A stretch of 64,000 nt of DNA, taken from assembly GCF_017358165.1 (NCBI RefSeq), contig NZ_CP071446.1, positions 682,001-746,000 on the forward strand. Reading direction: 5' to 3'. Of this stretch, positions 17,801 to 26,782 are shown in pieces. Every line of letters begins with the position of its first letter. The stretch's first letter is position 1. The notes beneath the pieces are model-generated. The model had not been told where the DNA came from. It made no database searches and saw only the letters and a list, made by a program, of their open reading frames with translations. The translations under genes and the position numbers were made by a program. Origin of the DNA: Thermosipho ferrireducens. GTDB taxonomy: Bacteria; Thermotogota; Thermotogae; Thermotogales; Fervidobacteriaceae.

Positions 17801-18316
17801 TCATGCTATTTGATCAAATAGTGTGCCTATTAAAAATTTTGGTAAATTCATTCCAAGCATCAACGCGTTCATGGCCATTTCAAGGAGGAGTATTTCTCTT
17901 TCGATTTTTTCTATCTCAACAGGATCTTTTGTAGTTTGCAATTTCAAACGTAACTCTCTGATTTTTTCAGAAATATCTGTTTTACTTACATCCTGTGAGC
18001 CTTCGTCGTTTGTTTTAGTATCTTCTGGCTTTTCCCATGGATTTGATTTAGGTATGTACATCCAGACTTTTGTTTTTCCCGCGACAGCTGCAAGAAAAGA
18101 TCCCCTTTTTCTGAAATCGAGAGATATTCCACCAGATATAATGAAACCGCCCTGTCTCAATGCTTCTCTTTGAAATGCATAATAATTACTTAATTCCTGT
18201 GTAAGTACCCTTAAAACACTCCTGCTTGCAGGAGCGCTGTTGGAAAGTCCGGGTTCTCCTGGATCAAGTTTGTAACCAAGAGTGGGGTTAGAGATGGCTG
18301 AAATGCCTTCAACCAT
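17801..18316 (-). CDS. Conserved-looking hypothetical protein
   Basis: A 171-residue protein when started at ATG 18316, nine bases after AGGAG; an upstream TTG directly abuts the same site and is unlikely. No signal peptide or membrane segment is seen. The N-terminal third (ISNPTLGYKLDPGEPGLS) is Pro/Gly-rich. A central beta region (GFIISGGISLDFRKRGSFLAAVAGKTKVWMYIP) precedes an acidic linker and a charged helix (ISEKIRELRLKLQTTKDPVEIEKIEREILLLEMAMNAL). I do not recognise it. Its Shine-Dalgarno lies in the last codons of ruvA, and its stop overlaps the DRTGG-like gene, so it is translationally tied to both. Confidence 0.65.
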   Translation of the reverse strand: MVEGISAISNPTLGYKLDPGEPGLSNSAPASRSVLRVLTQELSNYYAFQREALRQGGFIISGGISLDFRKRGSFLAAVAGKTKVWMYIPKSNPWEKPEDTKTNDEGSQDVSKTDISEKIRELRLKLQTTKDPVEIEKIEREILLLEMAMNALMLGMNLPKFLIGTLFDQIA

Positions 18317-18321
18317 GGTGC

Positions 18322-18894
18322 TCAACTCCTGGTTAAATGTTTTAACGCTTTTTTAATAATTTCATCTAAGGAGTCGTTCGTTTCTGCTACACTATTTACA
18401 GCCTTCCGAGATTGATTAGGAGAAAAACCAAGTGTAGTAAGTGCTTCAATTGCCTCCTGCATTTTTTTGTCTTTTTCACTAAAAGAAACGTTAAATTCAG
18501 CTAAATTATCTTTGAGCTCCATTATAATACGTTCTGCAGTCTTCTTTCCGATTCCTGGAAGTTGTGATAATCCCTTTGCGTCTTCATTTATTATTTTTGC
18601 AACTATTTCTTCTACGTTATTTGTTGATAAGATTTTCAAAGCAGTTTTTGGACCTAATTTTGAAACGCTTATGAGTTTTTCAAAAAGTCTTAATTTTTTT
18701 TCCTCCCCAAATCCATAAAGTGTTATATTATCTTCTGATATTATAAGTTTTGTATAAAACTTGATTTCACTTCCTGTTAAACCAGATAGTTCTACTGTGT
18801 TTCCAACAACTATTTCGAGAATAAAATTTCCTACATCAACATAAGCCTTACCGTCTAAAACGGAGTACAGCAACCCTTTTACTGCATAAATCAT
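18322..18894 (-). CDS. ruvA: Holliday junction branch-migration protein RuvA
   Basis: A 190-residue RuvA. There is an N-terminal OB fold (MIYAVKGLLYSVLDGKAYVDVGN...), two helix-hairpin-helix motifs (LISVSKLGPKTALKIL near 74-88 and LSQLPGIGKKTAERIIMELKD near 107-127), and the C-terminal RuvB-binding three-helix domain (EAIEALTTLGFSPNQSRKAV). It binds Holliday junctions and loads RuvB. No ruvB or ruvC is adjacent. It overlaps tatD by four bases. Confidence 0.96.
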   Translation of the reverse strand: MIYAVKGLLYSVLDGKAYVDVGNFILEIVVGNTVELSGLTGSEIKFYTKLIISEDNITLYGFGEEKKLRLFEKLISVSKLGPKTALKILSTNNVEEIVAKIINEDAKGLSQLPGIGKKTAERIIMELKDNLAEFNVSFSEKDKKMQEAIEALTTLGFSPNQSRKAVNSVAETNDSLDEIIKKALKHLTRS

Positions 18895-19655
18895 ATATTC
18901 ACCCCGAATAATTCAACGGCATTTTGAATGAGGATTTCAGAAACATCTCTACCTATTATATCATTTATCTGGTTGAAAATGTATTTTACATAGACTGGTT
19001 CATTTCGTTTCCCACGAACAGGCTGTGGGGGTAAATATGGGCAATCTGTTTCTGGAAGTATATTGTTTTCTCCTATTTTTTGGACTGTTTCTCGAAGAGA
19101 GTGGTTTCTCCTGTAAGTTACAGGTCCACTTATTCCTATCAAAAGTCCGAGTTTAAGGAACTTTATAGCCCAGCTGGTATTTCCACTAAAAGAATGTACA
19201 ACGCCCCCCTTTTCCGGGATGCCAATAGTTTCCAGGATATTATAGGCATCCTCAAAAGCTTCCCTGATATGCACTATTATTGGAAGGTTCAACTCTTTTG
19301 CAAGTAAGAGTTGCTCTGCAAATACTTTTTGCTGGATTTCTTTTGGGGAAAAGTTACGGTAATAATCTAATCCTATTTCTCCTATGGCAACAACTTTTGG
19401 CATAACAGCAAGCTTTTTTAAGCGATTTAGATATTCATTATCTGTATCTTTACTGTCATGTGGGTGGACTCCAACAGAGGCAAATATTTTTTTATATTTA
19501 TTCGCAAGTTCCACACAGATCCGGCTATCATCAAGATCAGTTCCAACGTTTATGATAAATTCCATATTATCATTTTCAAATTTTTGAATAATGGTCTCAC
19601 GATCATTGTCAAAATGCGGCATATGAATATGTGCATGAGTGTCTACGAGTCTCAT
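18891..19655 (-). CDS. tatD: TatD-family metal-dependent hydrolase
   Basis: A 254-residue TatD protein. Metal ligands are in LVDTHAHIHM (residues 3-12), AIGEIGLDYYR (Glu), PIIVHIREAFEDA (His), GVVHSFSG (His) and LPETDCPYLPP (Asp). It is a TIM-barrel deoxyribonuclease/hydrolase implicated in 3'-5' DNA trimming and repair, which fits with ruvA downstream in the same transcript (4-bp overlap at each end). The ATG has GGAGTGAGCAG upstream. Confidence 0.95.
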   Translation of the reverse strand: MRLVDTHAHIHMPHFDNDRETIIQKFENDNMEFIINVGTDLDDSRICVELANKYKKIFASVGVHPHDSKDTDNEYLNRLKKLAVMPKVVAIGEIGLDYYRNFSPKEIQQKVFAEQLLLAKELNLPIIVHIREAFEDAYNILETIGIPEKGGVVHSFSGNTSWAIKFLKLGLLIGISGPVTYRRNHSLRETVQKIGENNILPETDCPYLPPQPVRGKRNEPVYVKYIFNQINDIIGRDVSEILIQNAVELFGVNI

Positions 19656-20761
19656 CTGCTCACTCCCTGAATATTTTTCATTTCAAAAAATTTTTGCATA
19701 TCGTAAGTTGAAAAAGAAACAGGGAATTTTACTGGTTTTCTTTCAATAGCAGATTTGTAGATGGCCAGCACTATTTCAACAGCTTTTTTCCCGTCTTCAC
19801 CGGATATATATGGTTTTCTATCTTTTTCTATTGCTTCGTAAAAATCTTTGTATAAAGGAACGTGCCCGTAACCATAAACTGTATCCGGGTCAGGCAGATT
19901 CATAAAAGGATGATCTGCTTCGTTTTCGAATTTCCAGGTTTCTATGCGATTAACAGCAAGTCCTCCAATAATTACAGTTCCTTTTTCCCCGAAAATTGAT
20001 AATTTTTCATGAAGATTTTTTGGGAAAATAGATGTCGTGCCCTCCAGTATACCAACTGTACCGTTTTTAAATTTTATTATGGCTACTCCAAAATCTTCAG
20101 TTTCTATTTGAGGATGAATAAAATTTTCTATGTGGCCATAAATTTCATCTATTTCTCCTCCAAGCATCCATTGAAGAAGGTCGATATTATGTGTACACTG
20201 ATTCATTAATGCTCCGCCATCCTGGTTCCATGTGCCACGCCAGGGGGCTTGTTTGTAATAGTTTTCGTTTCTATTCCACCTAATGGTTGCAACTCCGTAA
20301 TTTATTTTTCCAAATGCGTTAGAATCTATTTTTTTTCTTAATTCCTGAATGGGAGGATTAAATCTGTTTTGAAAACATACGGCGAGTTTTAGATTTTTAC
20401 TTTTAGCAGTTGTTATCATTTCTTCCATATGAAGTGTGGATAGTGCCATGGGTTTTTCAACGAGAACATGCTTATTTGAGATTAGACTTTCCATTGAAAT
20501 TTCATAGTGAAAACCGCTTTCGGTTGCTATTGCTACTGCATCAATATCTTCTCTTAAAAGAATTTTTTTATAGTCCGTAACTACTTCTGGCTTTCTTCCT
20601 GTGCTTTTTTCGAAAATATTCGCGCAATTTTCAGCTTTGTCCTTTATTATATCGCAAACGGCTACAGTTTCAATAATATCGTGATTTTTTATAAGTGCTT
20701 CGATATGTTTCTTTGTACCAATTCTCCCACATCCTATAAGTGCAAGTCTGAGTTTTTGCAT
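19652..20761 (-). CDS. Gfo/Idh/MocA-family NAD(P)-dependent oxidoreductase
   Basis: A 369-residue protein with an N-terminal Rossmann fold (LALIGCGRIGTKKHIEAL, residues 5-22), the family motif VEKPMAL (about 98-104) carrying the catalytic lysine, and NQCTHNIDLLQWMLGGEI with the conserved HxxD/H substrate-side residues. The family oxidises or reduces sugars and inositols. The sugar substrate cannot be told. AAGGAGG precedes the ATG at 20761. It overlaps tatD by four bases and lies 18 bp after the ZIP transporter gene. No sugar gene cluster surrounds it. Confidence 0.9.
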   Translation of the reverse strand: MQKLRLALIGCGRIGTKKHIEALIKNHDIIETVAVCDIIKDKAENCANIFEKSTGRKPEVVTDYKKILLREDIDAVAIATESGFHYEISMESLISNKHVLVEKPMALSTLHMEEMITTAKSKNLKLAVCFQNRFNPPIQELRKKIDSNAFGKINYGVATIRWNRNENYYKQAPWRGTWNQDGGALMNQCTHNIDLLQWMLGGEIDEIYGHIENFIHPQIETEDFGVAIIKFKNGTVGILEGTTSIFPKNLHEKLSIFGEKGTVIIGGLAVNRIETWKFENEADHPFMNLPDPDTVYGYGHVPLYKDFYEAIEKDRKPYISGEDGKKAVEIVLAIYKSAIERKPVKFPVSFSTYDMQKFFEMKNIQGVSR

Positions 20762-20779
20762 ATCATTCCTCCTTCATTG

Positions 20780-21520
20780 TTATCCTAAAATTACATCGAG
20801 AGCTGACATTATAAAAAAACCTATGACGAGGAAATAAGTTGACAGACGTTCATTTCCTCTCAGATGCGTTTCTGGTATCACTTCATCACTTATAATGAAA
20901 ATCATAGCTCCTCCAGCAAATGCCATCATGTATGGGAGTATAGCCTGGCTTATTGAAACTATACCTGCTCCCAGAATTCCACCTAATATTTCCACGACAC
21001 CTGTTAAAAATGATATAAGAAAAGCAGTCATAGGTTTATATCCGGTGTTTATCAGCGCGGCTGCCACCGCTGCCCCTTCAGGAATGTTTTGAGCACCTAT
21101 TGCAAATGCTATGTTATAAGCCTGATCAGAAAAGGCACTTACACCTACAGCCATACCTTCTGGAAGGTTATGAATGGTAATAGCTATTACAAATAACCAT
21201 ATCTTGCTTAATCTTTTTATATCCATTCCCTCATGGCCTTTTAGAAAATGCTCATGTGGCGAGTATTTGTCCATTAGATCGACGAGAACAGCTCCCAGAA
21301 AAAAACCTATTAGAAATCTTATTAATCCGCCCATTTCTATTGCAGGTGCTATAAGACTAAAAGCACTGGCTGCGAGCATAATGCCCGCCGCCATTCCCAG
21401 CAAAGCATCAATGAATTTTTCGTTTATGTGTTTTTTAAAGATTAAAAAAGGTATTGCACCCAGAGAAGTAGCAAGCCCCGCAGCTGAACTTAAAAACACT
21501 CCAAACCAGAAATTATTCAT
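20780..21520 (-). CDS. ZIP-family metal transporter (ZupT/GufA type)
   Basis: A 246-residue membrane protein with eight hydrophobic segments. The binuclear metal site motifs of transmembrane helices 4 and 5 are intact: HNLPEGMAVGV and QNIPEGAAVAAAL. A short charged loop with His (KYSPHEHFLKGHEGMDIKR) precedes helix 4. These are features of the GufA/ZupT branch of ZIP transporters, which import zinc and other divalent cations. It overlaps the nitrilase gene by four bases (ATGA type). No zinc-uptake operator could be recognised upstream. Confidence 0.92.
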   Translation of the reverse strand: MNNFWFGVFLSSAAGLATSLGAIPFLIFKKHINEKFIDALLGMAAGIMLAASAFSLIAPAIEMGGLIRFLIGFFLGAVLVDLMDKYSPHEHFLKGHEGMDIKRLSKIWLFVIAITIHNLPEGMAVGVSAFSDQAYNIAFAIGAQNIPEGAAVAAALINTGYKPMTAFLISFLTGVVEILGGILGAGIVSISQAILPYMMAFAGGAMIFIISDEVIPETHLRGNERLSTYFLVIGFFIMSALDVILG

Positions 21521-22332
21521 AACAATTTCCCCTTTTTCATAACTTTCGTTGTCTGGTATAATTCTTCTCTTCTATTCAAAAAATAAGCGTGAGAATCACC
21601 AGATTCTATAAAACGGTAATGATGCAGCTGTTGAACATCGATTTCTGAGGCTATTAACTCTTCTTTTTGAACTGCTTCGACAACTATGTCTCCCCTTGGG
21701 TTGATGAGTCTTGATTTTCCAATATAATCCATTATCCCTTTTCCGGCTGTTGATGAGGTTACTAAAAAAGCTCCGTTTTCAAGAGCTCGAGAGCGCGTGG
21801 CTATATCATAAATGTGTGCACGTTCTTTTCCAAAGGCAAAAGGAACCAGAAATACTTCTGCGCCATTTAAAGCGAGTATTCTTGCAATTTCAGGAAATCC
21901 AACTTCATAGCATATAAAAATTCCAAAATTTACTCCTGAGAATCTGAATAGCAGGAAGTGTTCTCCTGATTCAAAGACTTCCTTTTCTTTACGAAAAAGG
22001 TGGGTTTTGTCGTAAAATAAAATTTCTTTCTTTTTCCTGAAAACAAAAACAGAGTTTCTGAGCTTACCCTGTATTTTTCTTGGGATTCCGCCTATTATAG
22101 CTATATTGTATTTTCGAGAAAGTTTTAAAAGATCTTCTTTTATTTTTTTGAAAAAATCTATTGAGTTCTCAAGGATTTCGGGGTTGTAAGTATATCCACT
22201 TAAAGAGAGTTCGGGAAAAAGTATTATATCAGCACCTATGCTTCCCGCTTTTTCTATAAATTCTATATGTTTTTCAAAGTTTTCTTTAAATTTTCCAGGA
22301 ACTGGTTCAAACTGAGCTGATGTTATTAACAC
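21517..22332 (-). CDS. Carbon-nitrogen hydrolase (nitrilase superfamily)
   Basis: A 271-residue protein with the Glu-Lys-Cys triad of the superfamily: LFPELSLSGY (Glu), FYDKTHLFRKE (Lys) and GIFICYEVGFPEIAR (Cys). The size fits single-domain amidases such as omega-amidase, N-carbamoyl hydrolases or related enzymes; the substrate is not predictable. The start is a GTG at 22332 with GGAGGG upstream. It lies inside the 3' end of the radical SAM gene (26-bp overlap), so translation is probably coupled. Confidence 0.9.
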   Translation of the reverse strand: MLITSAQFEPVPGKFKENFEKHIEFIEKAGSIGADIILFPELSLSGYTYNPEILENSIDFFKKIKEDLLKLSRKYNIAIIGGIPRKIQGKLRNSVFVFRKKKEILFYDKTHLFRKEKEVFESGEHFLLFRFSGVNFGIFICYEVGFPEIARILALNGAEVFLVPFAFGKERAHIYDIATRSRALENGAFLVTSSTAGKGIMDYIGKSRLINPRGDIVVEAVQKEELIASEIDVQQLHHYRFIESGDSHAYFLNRREELYQTTKVMKKGKLL

Positions 22333-23500
22333 TGGCTACCCTCCTTGAAAGTTCTTCCTGCTTCATCCAGTAGCCATCTAAATATCCCTGCGAAGTTAAA
22401 TATCCCAAAAATTTGTAATGTTCTTTTTTTAATATGCCTGGACCAATGTTTGAAAGTGGAGTACCAGGTAGTGGCATAAAAGTATGTGCATGAACTTTAG
22501 CTTTATACTTTTCAACGATTTTTTTAATAAATTCAAAAGTCTTTTGTATATCTTCGTGTGTTTCAAATGGAAATCCAAAAATAAAGTCTACTCTTGGAAT
22601 AAAATCGTATCTTTTTAATAGTTCAAGGGCATACTCAATTTGTTCCGTTGAATGTCCCCTTCTGATAAGTTTGAGGACTCTATCACTTCCACTTTGAGCG
22701 CCTATTACTATGTATTTATTATTGACATATTTCTTTATAACTTTTAAAATTTCTTTATTGATGCTTTCAGGTCTTACATCAGAAGGAAATGTTCCAAAAT
22801 AAATTTCTTCTACTCCAACTTTTTTAAGATTGTATAAGAGTTCGTCAACTATATGAGGTTGTGGGGTAACACCATTTTTACTTCCATAACCAAAAGAATT
22901 GGGAGAGATAAATCTTGCAATTTTTCTGCCATTTTTAACTCCTATTTTTGTATATTCGATTATTTGCTCAACAGATCTATGTCTTACAACTTTACCCGCG
23001 AGTCTGGGTGTTTGACAATATCCGCAATCAAAAGGACATCCTCTTGATATTTCAATAGGCATATAAAGATTTTTTTCCGGACAAAAAGGTGGATATCTGT
23101 CAAGGATGATTCTGTTTTTTACACCGTCGTAAATATTATTTTCAGGATACTCTTTATGTAAAAATTTTAATATATTTTCTTCCCCATCCCCGATAAACAC
23201 GAAGTCAAAACCTGCATTTAATACCTGTTCAGGAAGAGCTGTTACATGTGGTCCGCCGGCTATAAGTGTGTATCCCTTTTCTTTTAAAATTTTTGCTTCT
23301 TTTTTTACGTAGGGCCAATCAAAACTCATAAAAGAATAAAGTACAACAGTATTTCTGGAATCTATGTTCAGGACATCTTCCAGAGCTCGAACTTCAATAA
23401 GCTCTATATCAGATTTGTTGTTGTAAATAGATGCAACAAGGGCGGTAATACTGTATCTATTTGTTTGTGTGGAACGGAAAACAATTCGCTTTATTTCCAC
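22307..23500 (-). CDS. B12-binding-domain radical SAM protein
   Basis: A 397-residue protein. The N-terminal ~110 residues form a Rossmann-like cobalamin-binding type domain (VVLYSFMSFDWPYVKKEAKILKEKGYTLIAGGPHVTALPEQ). The radical SAM cluster motif is GCPFDCGYCQ (C-x3-C-x2-C), followed by RFISPNSFGYG and a TIM-barrel core (YIVIGAQSGSDRVLKLIRRGHS, VDFIFGFPFETHEDIQKT). The B12 domain lacks a visible DxHxxG, as in many members. From memory, related proteins form a methanogen/Thermotogota-type family of unknown substrate. GTG start at 23500 with GAGG upstream; it overlaps the DUF370 gene by 10 bp. Confidence 0.85.
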   Translation of the reverse strand: MEIKRIVFRSTQTNRYSITALVASIYNNKSDIELIEVRALEDVLNIDSRNTVVLYSFMSFDWPYVKKEAKILKEKGYTLIAGGPHVTALPEQVLNAGFDFVFIGDGEENILKFLHKEYPENNIYDGVKNRIILDRYPPFCPEKNLYMPIEISRGCPFDCGYCQTPRLAGKVVRHRSVEQIIEYTKIGVKNGRKIARFISPNSFGYGSKNGVTPQPHIVDELLYNLKKVGVEEIYFGTFPSDVRPESINKEILKVIKKYVNNKYIVIGAQSGSDRVLKLIRRGHSTEQIEYALELLKRYDFIPRVDFIFGFPFETHEDIQKTFEFIKKIVEKYKAKVHAHTFMPLPGTPLSNIGPGILKKEHYKFLGYLTSQGYLDGYWMKQEELSRRVASVNNISSV

Positions 23501-23727
23501 AGCGCCTCGTCAACCTCTTCAAGTGTTTCTGCTAGTACAAAAACATGCCCGCTATCCATAATTAAAATACTTTTTGCCTCTTTTCCATAAGTCATATTAA
23601 CTATAGTGCCTCCCAGTTTGTTCATGCCTCTTATTTTTCTTGCTACAGCGGAAGAAACAGGGAGTACCGCTATTATTCTGTTTCTTGGTACAAATACATT
23701 ATTGTTGATTTTTACAACCTGTTTCAT
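23491..23727 (-). CDS. DUF370/RemA-like small regulator
   Basis: A 78-residue protein matching the DUF370/RemA family: FVPRNRIIAVLPVSSAVARKIRG, then TIVNMTYGKEAKSILIMDSGHVFVLAETLEEV. In Bacillus, RemA is a DNA-binding activator of matrix and osmoprotection genes that forms a ring. Outside Bacillus the family is often encoded beside gmk and rpoZ, but here it sits between ychF and a radical SAM gene. AGGAGG is seven bases before the ATG. A DNA-binding role is a family-based inference. Confidence 0.82.
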   Translation of the reverse strand: MKQVVKINNNVFVPRNRIIAVLPVSSAVARKIRGMNKLGGTIVNMTYGKEAKSILIMDSGHVFVLAETLEEVDEALWK

Positions 23728-23744
23728 GTTTTTACCTCCTCGTA

Positions 23745-24819
23745 TTATACGTTGAATCGCACAGTAATTATATCACCATCCTGTACGATATAATCTTTTC
23801 CAACGAGTTTCATGAGTCCCTTTTCTTTTACTTCTTTTTCACTTCCAAATTTTACCAGATCTTCATATTTCATTATTTCTGCTTTTATAAATCCACGGGC
23901 TAAATCTGTATGAATTACTCCTGCTGCATCAACTGCTGAACTTCCCTTTCTCAAAGTCCACGCTCTTACTTCATCTTTTCCAACAGTGAAAAATGATATT
24001 AATCCAAGCTGATTATACATAGTTTTGGATAAACGTTCGATTCCTGTTTCTTCTATACCAAGTTCTTTTAAAAATTCTAAGCGTTCCTCTTCGGGAAGTT
24101 CGCTTATCTCTTTTTCTAATTGCCCACAAAGCTGCAGATAAGCGAAGTTATAGTTTTTACAGAGTTTCAATACATCATCTTTTGATGGGTAATTATCATT
24201 TGTAAACTGATTTTCGTCTAAATTCACAGCTACCACTATGGGTTTGAGTGTTACCAGGGAAAAACTTGAGACAAGTTTTATTTGATCTTCAGAAAATTCT
24301 TCTCTATGCTGGGAAAGGAATTTTTCATTTTCTAATATTTCCCTCATTATTTTTAGAATTTTTAATTCATTTTCTTCTTTGTTATCCAATTTTCTTTTAG
24401 CATTTTCAAGTTTTTCTATCCGGTTTGTAACAACTTCAAGATCTCTGAATATAAATTCATCCAGAGTTAGTTTTAATTGTGAAAAGGGAGTATCTCCTTT
24501 TTCAGGGTATGGAACGCTTTCATTTTCAAATGCCCTCAGGACCAGCAACAATGCTTCTGCATTTTGAACAACGTTAAAAACCTGAGAGCGACTTTTTTGG
24601 TCGTCAGGGTTTAAAGATGGGGTGTCATAAAACTCAAGTGTTGCGTAGATAGTCTTTTTTTGGTTGATACATCTCCGATAACACTTTTACCCTTTTATCA
24701 TAAACTTTTGCTACACCTTTTTGGTGTGCAGGAGAATATGGATCTACCTGTAATCCTGTTAGCAATGAAAAAACTGTTGTTTTTCCAACCATGGGAAGTC
24801 CAATGATTCCAACTTTCAA
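23745..24819 (-). pseudogene. ychF: ychF (Obg-related ATPase/GTPase), interrupted by a single-base frameshift
   Basis: Two frames together make one YchF-like protein of about 357 residues. The first frame (TTG at 24819) carries the P-loop GLPMVGKTTVFSLLTG and runs to a stop just after KKDYLRNT. The second continues as KKTIYATLEFYDTPSLNPDDQ..., then LLLVLRAFENESV, a helical region, and the C-terminal TGS domain ending GKDYIVQDGDIITVRFNV. The frames join at an A7 run (minus strand; 24655-24661); six A's would restore the frame. Even when repaired the protein is divergent, since the usual DIAGLV switch II motif reads DTPSL. It may be a real lesion, a sequencing error in a homopolymer, or slippage-dependent expression. 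GGAGG precedes the TTG. Confidence 0.88.
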
Positions 24820-24831
24820 ATTTTCTCCTCC

Positions 24832-25758
24832 TTACAGATTTTTGAAAACCTTTTTTAAAGTAAAGACTCTTTCTCCAAAACGTTCCTGGTTGTAAAGCGT
24901 TTTGAAAAATTTTGAATTTCTTTCCGCTGTTGCTATAGCTATTATTTTCCCCTGCCAGTATATAGCAACATCTTCACCTTTTCGAAATGGCGAGATTATT
25001 TCTTTGATGAACTCCAGACGTGGTTGAACGCCGTTAAATATATTTTCAACGTATTCTCCATAAACCTCAACCTTTGGTAGAGTTATCGCTTCTTCTATTG
25101 GAATAAGAGCTTTTTTAATCCTTTGAGAATCATTTTCATAAGGATTTATTGAATTTTGAATTTCATATTCGCCAACAGCTAATCTTACAAGTTCAACACT
25201 TGTTGCTCCACACCCGACTTTGTACCCTATATCCATACAGAGACTTCTTATGTACGTTCCAGGTGAGGTAGTTACTTTAAATGAAAAATAAGGTAACTCA
25301 ATTTTGATATTCGATATATCAAAGATTTCAACTTCTTTTGGTGGAAGCGAAATTATATTCCCTTGCCTGGCAAACTGATACAATTTTTTCCCTTTGTATT
25401 TTTTTGCAGAATATGCCGGGGGAACCTGCAAATATTTTCCCTTAAATGACAGAATAGCATCTTTAAGTTCCTGTGATGTTATATCGCAATTTTTATTTTC
25501 TACTACTTCACCGGTAATGTCAAATGTTTCTGTAATAACACCAAGAATAGCTTTTACATAGTATTTTTTTTCCAGAACTTTTAAGTACTCGAGTATTCGA
25601 GTAGCATCTCCTACCCCTATGATTAAAACTCCTTCGGCAAAAGGGTCAAGTGTACCTGCGTGACCCACGCGTTTTATTGATAATTTTCTCCTTATTTCAT
25701 CAACTACATCATGAGATGTCACACCTTTTGGCTTATAAACATTCAATATGCCTCTCAC
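24832..25758 (-). CDS. truB: tRNA pseudouridine-55 synthase
   Basis: A 308-residue TruB. The catalytic motif HAGTLDPFAEGVL contains the essential Asp (about residue 39). KPKGVTSHDVV lies at the N-terminus, and TSPGTYIRSLCMDIGYKVGCGA is the conserved tRNA-binding region; a PUA-like tail follows. It makes pseudouridine 55 in the T loop of tRNAs. GTG start at 25758, with AAGGTG upstream. It lies nine bases downstream of pheS and 12 bases before ychF. Confidence 0.96.
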   Translation of the reverse strand: MRGILNVYKPKGVTSHDVVDEIRRKLSIKRVGHAGTLDPFAEGVLIIGVGDATRILEYLKVLEKKYYVKAILGVITETFDITGEVVENKNCDITSQELKDAILSFKGKYLQVPPAYSAKKYKGKKLYQFARQGNIISLPPKEVEIFDISNIKIELPYFSFKVTTSPGTYIRSLCMDIGYKVGCGATSVELVRLAVGEYEIQNSINPYENDSQRIKKALIPIEEAITLPKVEVYGEYVENIFNGVQPRLEFIKEIISPFRKGEDVAIYWQGKIIAIATAERNSKFFKTLYNQERFGERVFTLKKVFKNL

Positions 25759-25767
25759 AGCATCACC

Positions 25768-26745
25768 TTAATAGTTTTCTAAGAATTTTACATCATTTCT
25801 AATAAAGTCTCTAATGTCTTTTATTCCATACTTTACCATGGCTATTCTTTCCAATCCAAGACCAAATGCAAAACCAGACCATATTTCCGGATCGTATCCC
25901 ACGCTTTTGAACACATTCGGATCTACCATGCCAGCTCCTAAAATTTCCAGCCAGTCGTTTCCAAACCATACATCTACTTCGAAACTCGGTTCAGTAAACG
26001 GGAAAAAACTTGGTTTAAGCCTTATTTTTGCATCTTTTCCAAAAACTCTTGTAACCATTTCTTCGAGACAATATTTCAGATGCTTTACTGTTACATTTTT
26101 ATCTACAAATAGTCCCTCCATTTGTGTGAACATGGGGAGATGTGTGGCATCATAATCTCTTCTATAAACACGCCCCGGAGATATTATAGCTATAGGAGGT
26201 TGCGTGTTGAGCATAGTTCTAATCTGGACAGGTGAAGTATGGGTACGGAGTAAAATTTTATCCGTGAAATAAAAAGAATCCTGAACATCCCGGGCTGGAT
26301 GCCACTCTGGAGTGTTAAGCGCGTCAAAGTTATGCCATGTATCTTCAACTTCTGGCCCTTCTACCACCGAAAATCCCATGGAAATGAAGATATCTTCCAG
26401 TTCTTTTTGAATTTGAGTTAGAATATGAAAATGTCCAATATCTTTTCGGGCCCCGGGTAAAGTTACATCTACTGCCATGGCTGCATATTTCTTTTCTTTT
26501 TCCCTTTGAGATAATTCGTCTAATTTTTCATTTATTTTTTTCAGTAACTCATTTTTTGCTTTATTTACGGCAGCACCAAAGATTGGCCGTTCTTCAGGAG
26601 CCAGCTCTTTAAGTTTTTTCATAAGAGAGGTAACTATTCCTTTTTTTCCAAGATATTTTACCCTGACACTATTAAGTTCCGAGGAGTTTTCACAGTTTTG
26701 AATTTCTTCAAGAGCCTGTTGGACTATTTTTGTGATTTCATCCAT
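25768..26745 (-). CDS. pheS: Phenylalanyl-tRNA synthetase alpha subunit
   Basis: A 325-residue PheS: an N-terminal coiled coil (about 1-90) that contacts tRNA, then the class II core with [17 protein letters not shown], motif 2 [36 protein letters not shown] and motif 3 [18 protein letters not shown]. It charges tRNA(Phe) as an alpha2-beta2 enzyme. The gene that normally follows, pheT, is absent; truB follows instead. GGAGG precedes the ATG. It is the first gene of the 25-kb minus-strand block. Confidence 0.97.
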   Translation of the reverse strand: MDEITKIVQQALEEIQNCENSSELNSVRVKYLGKKGIVTSLMKKLKELAPEERPIFGAAVNKAKNELLKKINEKLDELSQREKEKKYAAMAVDVTLPGARKDIGHFHILTQIQKELEDIFISMGFSVVEGPEVEDTWHNFDALNTPEWHPARDVQDSFYFTDKILLRTHTSPVQIRTMLNTQPPIAIISPGRVYRRDYDATHLPMFTQMEGLFVDKNVTVKHLKYCLEEMVTRVFGKDAKIRLKPSFFPFTEPSFEVDVWFGNDWLEILGAGMVDPNVFKSVGYDPEIWSGFAFGLGLERIAMVKYGIKDIRDFIRNDVKFLENY

Positions 26746-26782
26746 ATAAACACCTCCAGAGGTTTCTTAAAAACTAATTTTA

